From NCBI GenBank assembly GCA_017935025.1, contig JAGBIL010000037.1:1-51116 (forward strand): a stretch of 51,116 nucleotides of DNA, read 5' to 3'. Positions 16,733 to 25,508 of the stretch are shown here, piece after piece. Origin of the DNA: Opitutales bacterium (lineage in GTDB: Bacteria; Verrucomicrobiota; Verrucomicrobiia; Opitutales; UBA953). A model generated the notes under the pieces. It was not told where the DNA came from, searched no databases, and worked only from the letters and a program-made list of their open reading frames with translations. Position 1 is the first letter of the stretch. Every line of letters begins with the position of its first letter. Position numbers and translations under genes: made by a program.

Positions 16733-19678
16733 CTAGGAATCCTCGTCGTGGGGAAGTTTTACATAGTTGTCGGAGCGACCGCGTGCGGTGCCCCACATTT
16801 CGAAGAGGCGGAACGCGGAAATTTCCGGATTCACGCCCTGCTCGTCGCGCACTTCCGCGCCGATTCCGAAGCAATAATTCATCTGGCGGAAAGCGCGGGA
16901 ATACGCCATGCCCATGCGTACATAGCCGTCGAAAATCGTTCCCGCCGTCGCGCCTGCGCCCTTAACTCCGGTGATACGGATATTTTTGCCGTCGGCAAGA
17001 TCAGCATCGCTTTCCGCGCGCACGTCGAGCACGAGATAGTGCACGTCGCCGCAAGCGTCGGCGAGGCGGTCAATCACGTCAGCAAGCGTTCCCGCGCGCA
17101 GTTCCGGACGCGAGACGAAGTTTGCACCCTTGATGCGCGAACCGATCGGCGCGAGCGCATAGGGTTCTCCGGCTTCAAGGACGCGATTGGCTTCGCGGAA
17201 ATTGATTTTGGAGAAAAGTTTTCCGTTGGAAACACTCTTATCGCCAGCCCAAATCAAGTCCTCGAGCTTGCGTTCGCCGTCGCCTTTGACGATGACAAAA
17301 TCTTTTTCCACAACGGTTTGAATGCGCCCGTCCGTGCGTCCCGGACGCCGCGACCAAATAATTTCGTATTCGTTCCCGCCGACAAATTCCTGAACCATCG
17401 CCGAATCCGGATTCACTTCGAGCCAGTTGCGCAGATGCTCACGGGAACGCACGATGCACACGCCGACCCCGCCGTCGCCGATTTCCGGCTTCATCACGCA
17501 CGGGAACGCAATTTCGTTTTCGCGCATCAGCGCGAGCACGTCTTCCGTTCGCGCGTCGAGATTTTCGTTCACGGGAACGAGAGCGGTTTTAACGTAAACT
17601 GCCGCGACCTCCGGATTTGTTTTGTCCGACAAAAATTTCGTGTAGTGCTCAAACTTTGAGCCGGAAGGCAAGCCGCCGTCCGCTCCGAGTCCTCGATTCG
17701 CCAGCGTAAACAGCGTAAACGAACGATGAATGACCGACTGCCACAAGTAGTGCAACATCAGCGGAATCGTCAAAATAAAATGCGGCCAGAACTCGTGCCG
17801 TGTCCACTGTCGGCGCATCATCACATGGCGGCGGCGTCCGCGCCAGGTAAACGCGGGAATAACGTAGTGCGTAAGCAACCACAAGCCGAGAATCGCGCCA
17901 ATGACAATCCACGCCGCGTTGTGGTGCCATTCCTTAAATTTGTCGATAACGCCCGCGCCGACTTTTTCCGCGAGCAAAATCAGCGGAGGCGTCCACACGG
18001 CTGCGGCGATGAAAAACAGCATGATCAGCTTCACCATGTTCAGTTTCATGATGCCGGCGGCGACAAATGTCGGCACGCGCGAACCCGGGATAAAGCGCGA
18101 CGAAATAATCAGCGCAAAACCTTTCGGGTTTTTATCAAACCAATCCGACATACGATCCACTTCCTGCTCGGAAATAATCCACTTAAACGGAGCTTTGCGC
18201 AAAACCGGACGCCCGAGAAAACGCCCGATAAGGTAAAGCACGCTGTCACCGATAAAAATCCCGACAAGGCACGCAATCGTCGCCGGAATAAATTCGATCA
18301 GTCCTTGCGCGACGAGCAGCCCCGACGCGAGGCAAGTCGGGTCCTCCGCGACAAACGTACACACCAAAATCACGAGCATGAGCACGAGCACGCGCACGCC
18401 GTGCGCCGCCTCAATCGGCGGGAACACTTCGGTCGCGGGAACGGGCTCCGCACGCGAAAGTTTTTTTGCTTCTGCGGGAACGGCAACGCGACCGAGAAAC
18501 GCCGCATAGGAGTCCGCCAAGGCAACCGGATTTTCGAGAAAAACATGATGCCCGCCCGGAACGAAATGTGTTTGCGCCTGCGGAGCGAGCTTCGCGGAAT
18601 ATTCGGCAGCGACGGCGGGCGTAACGATATCGTCGTTCCCGTGCGCGAGGAAAAGCGGACCCTGCCAGTCGCGCAAAAATTGCTTCAAATCGCTCATGTC
18701 GGAATCCCACAGCATACGCGCGAACGCTTTGTTGACATTGCCCGCATCCATCAACCCGAAGTGCGGCAACACGTCCTGCGCGAGTTTGAAAAATCCGAGG
18801 AGGAACGTGTAGACGATTTTATTGACGATGTGATTGCCGAGCAGTTCAAATTCCTGCGCGCCCGTCGAAGAAATCAGCGCGAGAGATTTCACGCGCTCCG
18901 GTGCCAAGTGCGCCATGTAAATTGCCGCGCCGCCGCCCTGCCCGAAGCCGAGCACGTTCACTTTTTCGATACCGAGCGCATTTAAAAGTTCAAACATCTC
19001 ACCCGCGGCCGCCTGAATGGAATAATCCGCAACTTCGCGTTGAGACGCTCCCGCGCCGGGCAGATCGGGAACAATGACGCGCGGTGCCGCTCCCGTGCGG
19101 ACAATTTCCCGCGCCACGGCTTCGAGTGAAGTACCGTCTCTTGCCGCGCCGTGGAGTAGCAGTACGGGAACGCGGTCTGCCTCGCCGTCACGCCAATTTT
19201 TCCACGCTTCCATGACGGCGCGTTTGGAGGAATCGTAAAGTTCACGCCCGTTTTCCTTTGCCGTTTCCAGAGCGGATTTATTTTCCGCCGAGGCAGGCGC
19301 GGGAACGGCGGGCGAAGCAGGCATTTCCACGTTTTCCGGGGAAAATTCCGAATACGCGATTTTGATTTTTTGCCCGGTCGGCAAAAGTTTTGAAACGTAA
19401 AAGCCGTTCAGGCGCGCCGTTTTTTGAGGGATTTCCGGCAAGTTTTTTCCCGCACCCGATGCCGCAGCGCGTGCCTCTTCCGGGGTTTCCCAGACAGACT
19501 CAACGCTGAGCTCGTCGACTTCGGCGTAGGCTTGCCCGTCGCGCAGGTCAGGCATCATCGGGAACCAATTCCGTACGCCGTAAGACGCGCCCACCAGCGC
19601 CAAAAACAGGAAAATCACGCGCCAGCGCACCGGAAGCCGTTGCCAAAGATTTTTTTCAATCATCGTCTTTTGCGTCAT
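16733..19678 (-). CDS. Three-domain membrane fusion: alpha/beta-hydrolase, DedA, ATP-grasp
   Basis: A 981-residue protein. An N-terminal membrane segment is at about 20-40. An alpha/beta-hydrolase domain follows (about 165-400: PVLLLHGAARDG, nucleophile-elbow region NVLGFGQGGG at 241-250, AHGNDDIV near 345-352, PGGHH near 374-378). Its elbow has Gly246 where the family has the catalytic Ser (G-x-S-x-G), so serine hydrolysis is unlikely. Residues about 425-640 are a DedA/SNARE-associated membrane domain (GIFIGDSVLYLIGRFLGRP, SRFIPGSRVPTFVAAGIM), a family that includes lipid flippases. Residues about 690-950 form an ATP-grasp domain (FPCVMKPEIGDGGVGV, VQEFVGGNEYEIIW), as in carboxylate-amine ligases. 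The combination suggests ATP-driven modification of a membrane lipid or lipid-linked molecule; this is inference. Two exported ankyrin genes follow in the same operon. Confidence 0.88.
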   Translation of the reverse strand: MTQKTMIEKNLWQRLPVRWRVIFLFLALVGASYGVRNWFPMMPDLRDGQAYAEVDELSVESVWETPEEARAAASGAGKNLPEIPQKTARLNGFYVSKLLPTGQKIKIAYSEFSPENVEMPASPAVPAPASAENKSALETAKENGRELYDSSKRAVMEAWKNWRDGEADRVPVLLLHGAARDGTSLEAVAREIVRTGAAPRVIVPDLPGAGASQREVADYSIQAAAGEMFELLNALGIEKVNVLGFGQGGGAAIYMAHLAPERVKSLALISSTGAQEFELLGNHIVNKIVYTFLLGFFKLAQDVLPHFGLMDAGNVNKAFARMLWDSDMSDLKQFLRDWQGPLFLAHGNDDIVTPAVAAEYSAKLAPQAQTHFVPGGHHVFLENPVALADSYAAFLGRVAVPAEAKKLSRAEPVPATEVFPPIEAAHGVRVLVLMLVILVCTFVAEDPTCLASGLLVAQGLIEFIPATIACLVGIFIGDSVLYLIGRFLGRPVLRKAPFKWIISEQEVDRMSDWFDKNPKGFALIISSRFIPGSRVPTFVAAGIMKLNMVKLIMLFFIAAAVWTPPLILLAEKVGAGVIDKFKEWHHNAAWIVIGAILGLWLLTHYVIPAFTWRGRRRHVMMRRQWTRHEFWPHFILTIPLMLHYLWQSVIHRSFTLFTLANRGLGADGGLPSGSKFEHYTKFLSDKTNPEVAAVYVKTALVPVNENLDARTEDVLALMRENEIAFPCVMKPEIGDGGVGVCIVRSREHLRNWLEVNPDSAMVQEFVGGNEYEIIWSRRPGRTDGRIQTVVEKDFVIVKGDGERKLEDLIWAGDKSVSNGKLFSKINFREANRVLEAGEPYALAPIGSRIKGANFVSRPELRAGTLADVIDRLADACGDVHYLVLDVRAESDADLADGKNIRITGVKGAGATAGTIFDGYVRMGMAYSRAFRQMNYCFGIGAEVRDEQGVNPEISAFRLFEMWGTARGRSDNYVKLPHDEDS

Positions 19679-19833
19679 CGTCGGAAAACTTTTTCACAAA
19701 GACTTTATCCGCTTTTCGTCCTCGCGAAAAGTGGAAATATACTCGAAATGTTCCGAAAATTTGTGTCCGACGGATGCGTAAACACGGCTTGTTCATTGAT
19801 TCCGGAATCGAATCGGTATAGTCTGCGGGAACG

Positions 19834-20763
19834 ATGAAAATTCATATCAATCCCGGCGTGCGGCGTATGCTCTGCCTCGTTACGGCGATGTTGCTCGGAG
19901 GGAGCGTTCCCGTGCTGTGGCGGGCATCCGGCACTTTTTTTGACAACCACGCGGGTAGCTTCGTGCCGCTGATGATTATGGTGATGCTGCTTTTTTCGTT
20001 CATCGACGTGAAATTCAGCAGAGAAAGCACGGGCTGGAGCCATGTTCGCATTCCCGTTTTCATGGTCGCGCTCTCCGCCGGAGCCTATTTCGTCGTAAAA
20101 AAACTGACCGGAGAAGAAAACTTCGCGGTCATGGCATTTCTCATCGGAATGACACCGACGGCAAACGCGGCACCCGTCATCACGCAGCTACTCGGACGAC
20201 GGGAAGATTATGTAACCGTGAGCGTAGTTTCGACCAACCTTTTCACGGCATTCACGCTCGCGCCGCTCGTCGCGCTTGTCGTTGGAAACGCGATACAAAT
20301 TGACACGGTTGCCCTGGCGTGGAAAACGATTTTGCTCATCGGAATCCCGTTTGTGCTCGCCATGATTTTCCGGAATTTCGTTCCCGCCGCTGCAAGATAT
20401 GTCCGTCGCTGGAAATTCCTCTCGTTTTACCTGTGGATGATGATGCTGTTTACGGTGTGCGCACAAAGCGCCGCGTACATTGTCCGGCAGGAAAATCTTT
20501 CGCCTACGATTTTGGCGGAAATTTTTGCGCTTTCGGCGATTCTCTGTGCGGTGAATTTTGCGGCGGGCTACGGGCTCGGAGAACCGCATTTCCGTCGTGA
20601 ATGCTCACAGTCCGTAGGGCAAAAAAACACGATGCTCATGCTCTGGGTCGGGCTCGCATTTTTTAATCCGATTGTAGCGCTCGGTCCCACGTTCTACGTC
20701 GTATGCCACAATCTGTGGAATTCGTGGCAACTGCGCACCGCCGGGAAAAAAGCGGAGAACTGA
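19834..20763 (+). CDS. BASS-family (bile acid:sodium symporter-like) transporter
   Basis: A 309-residue inner-membrane protein with about eight to ten hydrophobic segments. The fold and motifs fit the bile acid/sodium symporter superfamily: an early pair of helices, the discontinuous-helix region GMTPTANAAPVITQLLGRREDYV at roughly 109-131, and the C-terminal SVGQKNTMLMLWVGLAFFNPIVALGP, corresponding to the second crossover helix. The substrate is unknown; BASS relatives carry bile acids, pantoate, pyruvate or other organic anions with sodium. It is transcribed divergently from the three-domain fusion gene, with 155 bases between starts. Confidence 0.8.
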   Translation: MKIHINPGVRRMLCLVTAMLLGGSVPVLWRASGTFFDNHAGSFVPLMIMVMLLFSFIDVKFSRESTGWSHVRIPVFMVALSAGAYFVVKKLTGEENFAVMAFLIGMTPTANAAPVITQLLGRREDYVTVSVVSTNLFTAFTLAPLVALVVGNAIQIDTVALAWKTILLIGIPFVLAMIFRNFVPAAARYVRRWKFLSFYLWMMMLFTVCAQSAAYIVRQENLSPTILAEIFALSAILCAVNFAAGYGLGEPHFRRECSQSVGQKNTMLMLWVGLAFFNPIVALGPTFYVVCHNLWNSWQLRTAGKKAEN

Positions 20764-20805
20764 AGCGTTTCTCCGCTTCCTGCGGGAACGAACGGAATTT
20801 CAACA

Positions 20806-20850
20806 AAAAAGCCCGCAAACCCTGGTAAATAAAGGCTTACAGGCTGTTTT
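20806..20850 (-). terminator. Terminator of tRNA-Lys
   Basis: On the minus strand AGCCTGTAAGCC pairs with GGGTTTGCGGGCT (with G-U pairs) followed by a T-run. It starts 5 bases beyond the tRNA 3' end. Its right-hand arm resembles the terminator at the tRNA-Ser remnant (32780-32828). Confidence 0.7.
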
Positions 20851-20854
20851 GAAG

Positions 20855-20929
20855 TGGTAGGGCGCCGGGGATTCGAACCCCGAACCAATTGCTTAAAAGG
20901 CAACTGCTCTACCATTGAGCTAGCGCCCC
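20855..20929 (-). tRNA. tRNA-Lys (anticodon TTT)
   Basis: On the minus strand the gene begins GGGGCGCTAGCTCAATGG and ends with an encoded CCA. The D-loop AGCTCAATGGTAGAGC, the anticodon loop CTTTTAA with anticodon TTT, and the T-loop GGTTCGAATCC are all present. The acceptor stem closes with a G1-U72 wobble. Confidence 0.93.
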
Positions 20930-21012
20930 ACTTCGGTGCTTTCCGTTTGAACGAAAAGTGAGGAGAAGAATGCCTTTTTCCGTATCGCGATGCAAGAACA
21001 TTTTTGAAAAAA

Positions 21013-21049
21013 AAAAAAAAAGCGCCCGGGCGGGAACGCTTTTTTTTCG
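21013..21049. terminator. Bidirectional terminator between the AspT-type gene and tRNA-Lys
   Basis: A long A-run, AGCG, an imperfect GC core containing CGGGAACGC, and a long T-run form a stem that directly abuts the stop codon of the transporter gene at 21050. Only one arm keeps the GGGAACG word; the other is diverged. Confidence 0.7.
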
Positions 21050-22807
21050 TTATGAACAAAAGGCGAGAATCAGCACCTGCGCCGTGAGCACGCGCAAAAA
21101 CATCGTCAGCGGATAAACGGTCGCATAGGCAACGTTCGGCGCTTCGTTTTGCGCAACGGCGTTGGCGTAGGCGAGCGCCGGCGGGTCCGTCGTCGCGCCG
21201 GAAACCAAACCCATAATCGAGTAATAATTCATTTTGAAAACACCGCGAGCGACAAATCCGACAACGAGTAACGGCACAATCGTGATGCAAAAGCCGATGA
21301 GCACCCACCAGTACCCGCCGTTGAGCACGGTTTGGAGAAATCCGTTTCCGGCACCGATTCCGACACTGGCAAGAAAGAGTAAAATCCCGATTTCGCGAAT
21401 CATTAAGTTCGCCGCTATCGGAGTATACGTAATCAGGTGCGATTTATACCCCCAACAGCTGATGAGAATCGCAATGATGAGCGGTCCGCCCGCCAACCCT
21501 AATTTCAGGGGCTGCGAAAGCCCGGGAACGGCAAGCGGAATGCTTCCGAAAACCACTCCGACGGCGATCCCGAGAAATATCGAAACCAGATTCGGACGGT
21601 CGAGGCGCTTAAGCTCGTTCCCGAGAACTTTTTCTACTTCGTCCACTGCGTGTTCGGGACCGACAACGTTCACGCGGTCTCCGAGTTGAAGGCGCAACGT
21701 AGGATTCGCAATCAGGACCACCCCTGCACGGTTAATGCGCGTAATCGCCACGCCCATGGACGTGTACGCATCCAACCGACCGAGCGCACGGCCGTTCACG
21801 CTCGAACGCGTTACGATGATACGGCGACGCACGATGGCGGATTTCATGTGATCCCAATCGTCAATGCCCCAGTTGATGACTTTTCCGAAAAACGCGGCTA
21901 TCGTCTCCGCGTCTTCTTTTGCGGAAATCACCAACAAGCGGTCGCCGACTTCGAGCAAAGTTTCGCCGGTGGGAAGCGTCGGCATATTTTCCCCGCGACG
22001 GTGCCGCGAAATAACGAAGCGGCGGCTGAAAAGGCGCTTAATTTCAGAAATTTTCTTCCCGATGATTGCGGGATTTTGCACCTCAAGAGTAAACGCGGTA
22101 GAGTTGTCGCCGCTCGTCGGATTCGTCGCCTTAAGCGCGAGAGTTTCTTTTTCAAAAGAAATTTTGAAAACTGCACGCACGATGAGTAACGATAGGATTA
22201 TCCCGACCACGCCAAGCGGATACGCGCACGCATAGCCCTGCCCCAGCGTTCCCGCGAGATGGTCGAGCACGCCCTCCGCAGATTCGCCTGCGGGAACGCC
22301 GCCTGCTTGGGCCACCAGCGCCTCCCGAGCCTCGGGGGACGTTTTTACGATTTCGGACAACGCCTGCTGCGCGGCTCCCAAACCCGGTGTGTTCGTAATC
22401 GCACCGGAGAGCACGCCGACCAGCGTCGGCATCGGAATGCTTGTCAGAAAATGGAAAATCACCGTCATGAGGACGCCGAGCAAAACGACCGATGCCGCCA
22501 ACCCGTTCATCAGCATCCCGCCCTTTTTGAACGAAGCGAAAAAGCCCGGTCCCACCTGTAACCCGATGGTGTAAACAAAAAGAATCAGCCCGAATTCCTT
22601 CACAAAGTGCAAGACGTGCGAGTTCACGGAAAATCCGAGTTGCCCGAGCACGATCCCGACGAACAGCACCAGCGTAATCCCGAGTGATACGCCGAAAATC
22701 TTAATGCGCCCGAGAGGAATTCCGATTGCGATAATTAGCGCGAAGAGCAACACCGTGTGCGCCGCCCCGTCTGTATTCGTATACAAAAGATCAATCAGCC
22801 AGTCCAT
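21050..22807 (-). CDS. AspT/YidE-type transporter with two RCK_C domains
   Basis: A 585-residue membrane protein of the aspartate-alanine exchanger family (AspT/YidE/YbjL). About five N-terminal helices (LIDLLYTNTDGAAHTVLLFA through GVLSGAITNTPGLGAAQQAL) are followed by two cytoplasmic TrkA-C (RCK_C) domains at about 225-390 (LEVQNPAIIGKKISEIKRLF; RIIVTRSSVNGRALGRL), then a second set of helices (VSIFLGIAVGVVFGSIPL through VSGATTDPPALAYANAVAQ). The paired GA-TNTPGLGAA / GATTDPPALAYA motifs are the inverted-repeat hallmark of the family. The substrate cannot be told from sequence. It ends in a strong terminator. Confidence 0.88.
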   Translation of the reverse strand: MDWLIDLLYTNTDGAAHTVLLFALIIAIGIPLGRIKIFGVSLGITLVLFVGIVLGQLGFSVNSHVLHFVKEFGLILFVYTIGLQVGPGFFASFKKGGMLMNGLAASVVLLGVLMTVIFHFLTSIPMPTLVGVLSGAITNTPGLGAAQQALSEIVKTSPEAREALVAQAGGVPAGESAEGVLDHLAGTLGQGYACAYPLGVVGIILSLLIVRAVFKISFEKETLALKATNPTSGDNSTAFTLEVQNPAIIGKKISEIKRLFSRRFVISRHRRGENMPTLPTGETLLEVGDRLLVISAKEDAETIAAFFGKVINWGIDDWDHMKSAIVRRRIIVTRSSVNGRALGRLDAYTSMGVAITRINRAGVVLIANPTLRLQLGDRVNVVGPEHAVDEVEKVLGNELKRLDRPNLVSIFLGIAVGVVFGSIPLAVPGLSQPLKLGLAGGPLIIAILISCWGYKSHLITYTPIAANLMIREIGILLFLASVGIGAGNGFLQTVLNGGYWWVLIGFCITIVPLLVVGFVARGVFKMNYYSIMGLVSGATTDPPALAYANAVAQNEAPNVAYATVYPLTMFLRVLTAQVLILAFCS

Positions 22808-22968
22808 ATTTTCAGCAAAAAAAATTAACCGCCACAGTCAACGCCCGATTCGCAGAAATCTCAACTTCAAAAAGGGCTAAATACCCGGAGAGCACTTCAA
22901 ATATTCCCGAAAGTTTCTCCGAATATTTTCTTTTGCTAAACACGCCGTTTTCCGAAACAATTCCGTCC

Positions 22969-23310
22969 ATGATTAAAAAAGCATTTGCTCTTGCCGCATG
23001 GATTTCCGCCGGATTTTTCGCCGTGCAGTTTTCGGGGTGCGCCGATGCCGAGCCGCGTTCCCGCGTTGACGTAGTCGAAGCCATGCAAAAAACGCTCGAA
23101 AGCGTTCGTGACACCGAAACCGCCGATGCTGCGGCCGTAAACTACGTCAGACTTGTCGAGACCGTCGAGAAATTCCCGGATGTCACGCCGTCCGAAAAAG
23201 AGCACGCCGAAATCGCCGTCGGCGCTTGGCTCGGGCAAATCCACCGACTCGAAAAAGAGGATTACTACGGCTCCGAAGCCTTGAAGAAAGCCCTCGGACT
23301 CAAGCAGTGA
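22969..23310 (+). CDS. Small lipoprotein of unknown function
   Basis: A 113-residue protein. The start at 22969 gives a lipoprotein signal (MIKKAFALAAWISAGFFAVQ, then lipobox FSGC), so it should be lipid-anchored in the envelope. The mature part is mostly alpha-helical and acidic (RVDVVEAMQKTLESVRDTE...), with no family I recognise. A hairpin made from a GGGAACG pair follows its stop codon, so it is probably monocistronic. Confidence 0.7.
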   Translation: MIKKAFALAAWISAGFFAVQFSGCADAEPRSRVDVVEAMQKTLESVRDTETADAAAVNYVRLVETVEKFPDVTPSEKEHAEIAVGAWLGQIHRLEKEDYYGSEALKKALGLKQ

Positions 23311-23322
23311 ATTTTTTTACGC

Positions 23323-23352
23323 ACGGGAACGCGAGCCGCGTTCCCGTTTTTT
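23323..23352 (+). terminator. Terminator from an inverted GGGAACG pair
   Basis: ACGGGAACGCG and CGCGTTCCCGT form a perfect 11-base-pair stem with a 3-base loop, followed by six T's, 13 bases after the lipoprotein stop codon. Confidence 0.85.
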
Positions 23353-23419
23353 ACGAAAGTCCGCACGTACACACACCACAAAGACAATTCGCGGGAACTC
23401 TAACGCTTTACTCAATGTT

Positions 23420-23926
23420 ATGAAAAAATCGATGATGTGCTCACTTGCCGCGTTTTCCGATGATTTCGGAAAACTTTGCCTCCGTATCGTTTTGGCGTTT
23501 GCGATGATTCCGCACGGCGCACAAAAAGTTTTCGGGATTTTCGGAGGAAACGGGCTTCAAGCCACCTGGCAGTATTTTACCGAGGTGCTTCAGATCTCCC
23601 CGCTCTGGGCGGGAACGGCAATTTTCGTGGAATTTTTCGCCCCAATCTTCCTCATCCTCGGAGTATTCACGCGCATTTGGGCGCTTCTGCTCGCCGTGCT
23701 GATGGCCGTCGCCATGCAGTACCATTTTGACAACGGTTATTTCCTGAATTGGACGGGCAATCAGCTCGGCGAAGGCATTGAGTTTCACCTGCTCTACATC
23801 GGGGCGGCGCTTGCGCTTGTCCTGCTCGGCGGCGGAAAATTCGCCTTCCTCCGCCTCTGCAAATGCCCCGATTGCGCTTGCGAAACGACAACGCCGCCCG
23901 CCGCCGAAGCCGCAACCGAAAAATAA
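23420..23926 (+). CDS. DoxX-family membrane protein
   Basis: A 168-residue protein with four hydrophobic helices typical of DoxX: LCLRIVLAFAMIPHGAQKVFG, PLWAGTAIFVEFFAPIFLILGVFTR, WALLLAVLMAVAMQYHF and a last one, HLLYIGAALALVLLGGGKF. The motif R-I-V-L-A...HG-QK-FG at the N-terminus is diagnostic. The C-terminus has a cysteine cluster (CKCPDCAC), unusual for the family and possibly metal-binding or redox-active. DoxX proteins are linked to oxidative-stress membrane complexes in some bacteria. A peroxiredoxin gene lies immediately downstream, which fits that theme but is only suggestive. Confidence 0.85.
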   Translation: MKKSMMCSLAAFSDDFGKLCLRIVLAFAMIPHGAQKVFGIFGGNGLQATWQYFTEVLQISPLWAGTAIFVEFFAPIFLILGVFTRIWALLLAVLMAVAMQYHFDNGYFLNWTGNQLGEGIEFHLLYIGAALALVLLGGGKFAFLRLCKCPDCACETTTPPAAEAATEK

Positions 23927-23952
23927 CTCCCGCGCCGCTTCCGCAGTCGGCA

Positions 23953-23999
23953 AGCGTTCCCGCGAAAACGGAATTTTCCGATTCGCGGGAACGCTTTTT
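23953..23999 (+). terminator. Terminator from an inverted GCGGGAACG pair after doxX
   Basis: AGCGTTCCCGCGAA and TTCGCGGGAACGCT form a perfect 14-base-pair stem, with a smaller CGGAA/TTCCG stem in the loop and a T-run after it. It is the clearest example of the over-represented word forming a terminator. Confidence 0.88.
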
Positions 24000-24051
24000 C
24001 TGCAAAAAAATACGCAGACAAAACGCAACGACGGGAACGCTCTATCTGCAT

Positions 24052-24540
24052 ATGGCTATCAAAATCGGAATGCGTGCGCCCTCCGTCACGCTCAAAATGA
24101 AAACGGAACACGGAATCGAATCCGTCGCCCTCACCCGCTCCGTCGGGAAAAAACAAACCGTCCTGCTCTTCGTCCCGCTCGCATTTACGGGCGCGTGCAG
24201 CGACGAGCTTTGCACGGTCTCCAAAACACTCCACGCCTACGCCTCGCTCGATGCCGATGTCATTGCCGTCTCCGTCGACAGCCCGTTCGCGCAGGAAGCA
24301 TGGAAGAAAAGTGCCGGATTTTCTCTGACGCTACTTTCCGATTTTAACCGCGCGGCGGTTACCGCCTACGATGTCTCGGACGAAAATTTTCTTCCGGAAA
24401 TTCTCGGTTTTCACGGTGTGGCAAAGCGTTCCGCTTTCATCATCGGAAAAGACGGTATTATCAAATTCGCGTGGTCGAGCAACGATCCCGCCGTCATGCC
24501 GCCTTTCGAAGAAATCCGCCAGAAACTCGCCGAAGTGTAA
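24052..24540 (+). CDS. Peroxiredoxin (AhpC/TSA-like)
   Basis: A 162-residue thiol peroxidase. The start at 24052 is chosen because the upstream in-frame extension runs through the doxX terminator. The active site is PLAFTGACSDELC with peroxidatic Cys49; Cys53, four residues on, could serve as partner thiol. VIAVSVDSPFAQEAW and LLSDFNR follow as in the AhpE/Prx5-like groups, and an FIIGKDGIIKFAW strand lies near the end. It reduces hydroperoxides at the expense of cellular thiols. The 213 bases downstream to rsmG hold no gene I can support, only a short CGCAAAGAACACAAAG-like repeat fragment. Confidence 0.88.
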   Translation: MAIKIGMRAPSVTLKMKTEHGIESVALTRSVGKKQTVLLFVPLAFTGACSDELCTVSKTLHAYASLDADVIAVSVDSPFAQEAWKKSAGFSLTLLSDFNRAAVTAYDVSDENFLPEILGFHGVAKRSAFIIGKDGIIKFAWSSNDPAVMPPFEEIRQKLAEV

Positions 24541-24753
24541 TTTTTTAACCACGGATTTTTTTTCCCACCGCAAAGAACACAAAGTTTTTTTGGAGGAGCG
24601 AAGGTCTCCGGATCTTCACAGCGACGGGAACGAAACGCCGTTCCCGCGAAAATTTGTCCGCCCCTCGGTGAAGACGGGAGGTCTTCACTCCCATTTCTTC
24701 CCCGCAAAAACAAGCGCCGAAAATGCGCGACAAAAAAAGTTTCGCCCGCTTCT

Positions 24754-25428
24754 TTACTGCGGGGGCGGTGTGGTGCGGGCGCGGAAGACGTCGGAATACG
24801 GATAGTGGAGAATGTATTTTCCGGCGAAATAGTCGTCCGCAAGGAGGGATTCGAGTTCGACGGTTTTCGCGGGAACGACGCCGAGCGCGTCGGATTCCGG
24901 AGCGAGTTCTCCGCCCTTCCAGTAAAGAATCCCGTTGGTCAGCGAATGTTTTTTCCCGGGCGAAATCAGTTTTTTCACCAAACCGAAAAACGCGGGAAGA
25001 TTCGTTACCGCGCGTCCCGTGACAAAATCAAAGTGCTTGCCGAGTTTTTCGACGCGCCCGACGCGTGTTTCCACGTTTTTGAGGGCGAGTTTTTCGGCGA
25101 TATCGGAAACGACGAGAATTTTTTTCGCGATGGAATCCATCAGCGTAAAATGCGCGTGCGGGTAAAGCACGGCGAGAAGAAGCCCGGGAAAGCCACCGCC
25201 CGTGCCGACATCGATTACGCGCGCGCCGTTCATCAGCGTCAGAAACGTTCCCGCGGCGAGGCACGGAGCGTAGTGGTGCCATTCCAGGTTGTCGATATCC
25301 TTGCGGGAAACGAGATTGATCTTGGCGTTCCACTCGCGGTGAAGCGCCGCCATCGCTTCGATTTTTTCCCAAATTTCAGGCGAATATTGCGGGAACGCCC
25401 CACGAACTTTGTTTAGAGATTCTGACAT
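24754..25428 (-). CDS. rsmG: 16S rRNA (guanine-527-N7)-methyltransferase RsmG
   Basis: A 224-residue SAM-dependent methyltransferase of the GidB family. The SAM site reads VIDVGTGGGFPGLLLAVLYP at about 71-90, preceded by the family phrase WNAKINLVSRKD. VTGRAVTNLPAF matches the conserved RAV motif. It methylates G527 in the 530 loop of 16S rRNA. No Shine-Dalgarno sequence lies before the ATG. The upstream gap holds a heptad inverted repeat. Confidence 0.94.
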   Translation of the reverse strand: MSESLNKVRGAFPQYSPEIWEKIEAMAALHREWNAKINLVSRKDIDNLEWHHYAPCLAAGTFLTLMNGARVIDVGTGGGFPGLLLAVLYPHAHFTLMDSIAKKILVVSDIAEKLALKNVETRVGRVEKLGKHFDFVTGRAVTNLPAFFGLVKKLISPGKKHSLTNGILYWKGGELAPESDALGVVPAKTVELESLLADDYFAGKYILHYPYSDVFRARTTPPPQ

Positions 25429-25442
25429 TTTTTGTTAAGTTA

Positions 25443-25504
25443 TAGTTGATAACTGATAACGGATAAGGACTTGAGTTCTCTGTTATCCGCTGTCAACTAT
25501 TCCT
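25443..25504. repeat. Heptad inverted repeat (ATAACTG family) between rsmG and lpxA
   Basis: The left arm carries heptads ATAGTTG, ATAACTG, ATAACGG, ATAAGGA. The right arm (TTATCCGCTGTCAACTAT) pairs with it, except that the left arm has one extra heptad. A length difference of exactly one unit suggests gain or loss by slippage. Confidence 0.75.
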
Positions 25505-25508
25505 TTGT

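Noticed and set aside
24541..24753. A gene in the peroxiredoxin-rsmG gap
   Set aside because: Only short antisense or low-complexity frames are found; nothing has a start context or recognisable sequence.
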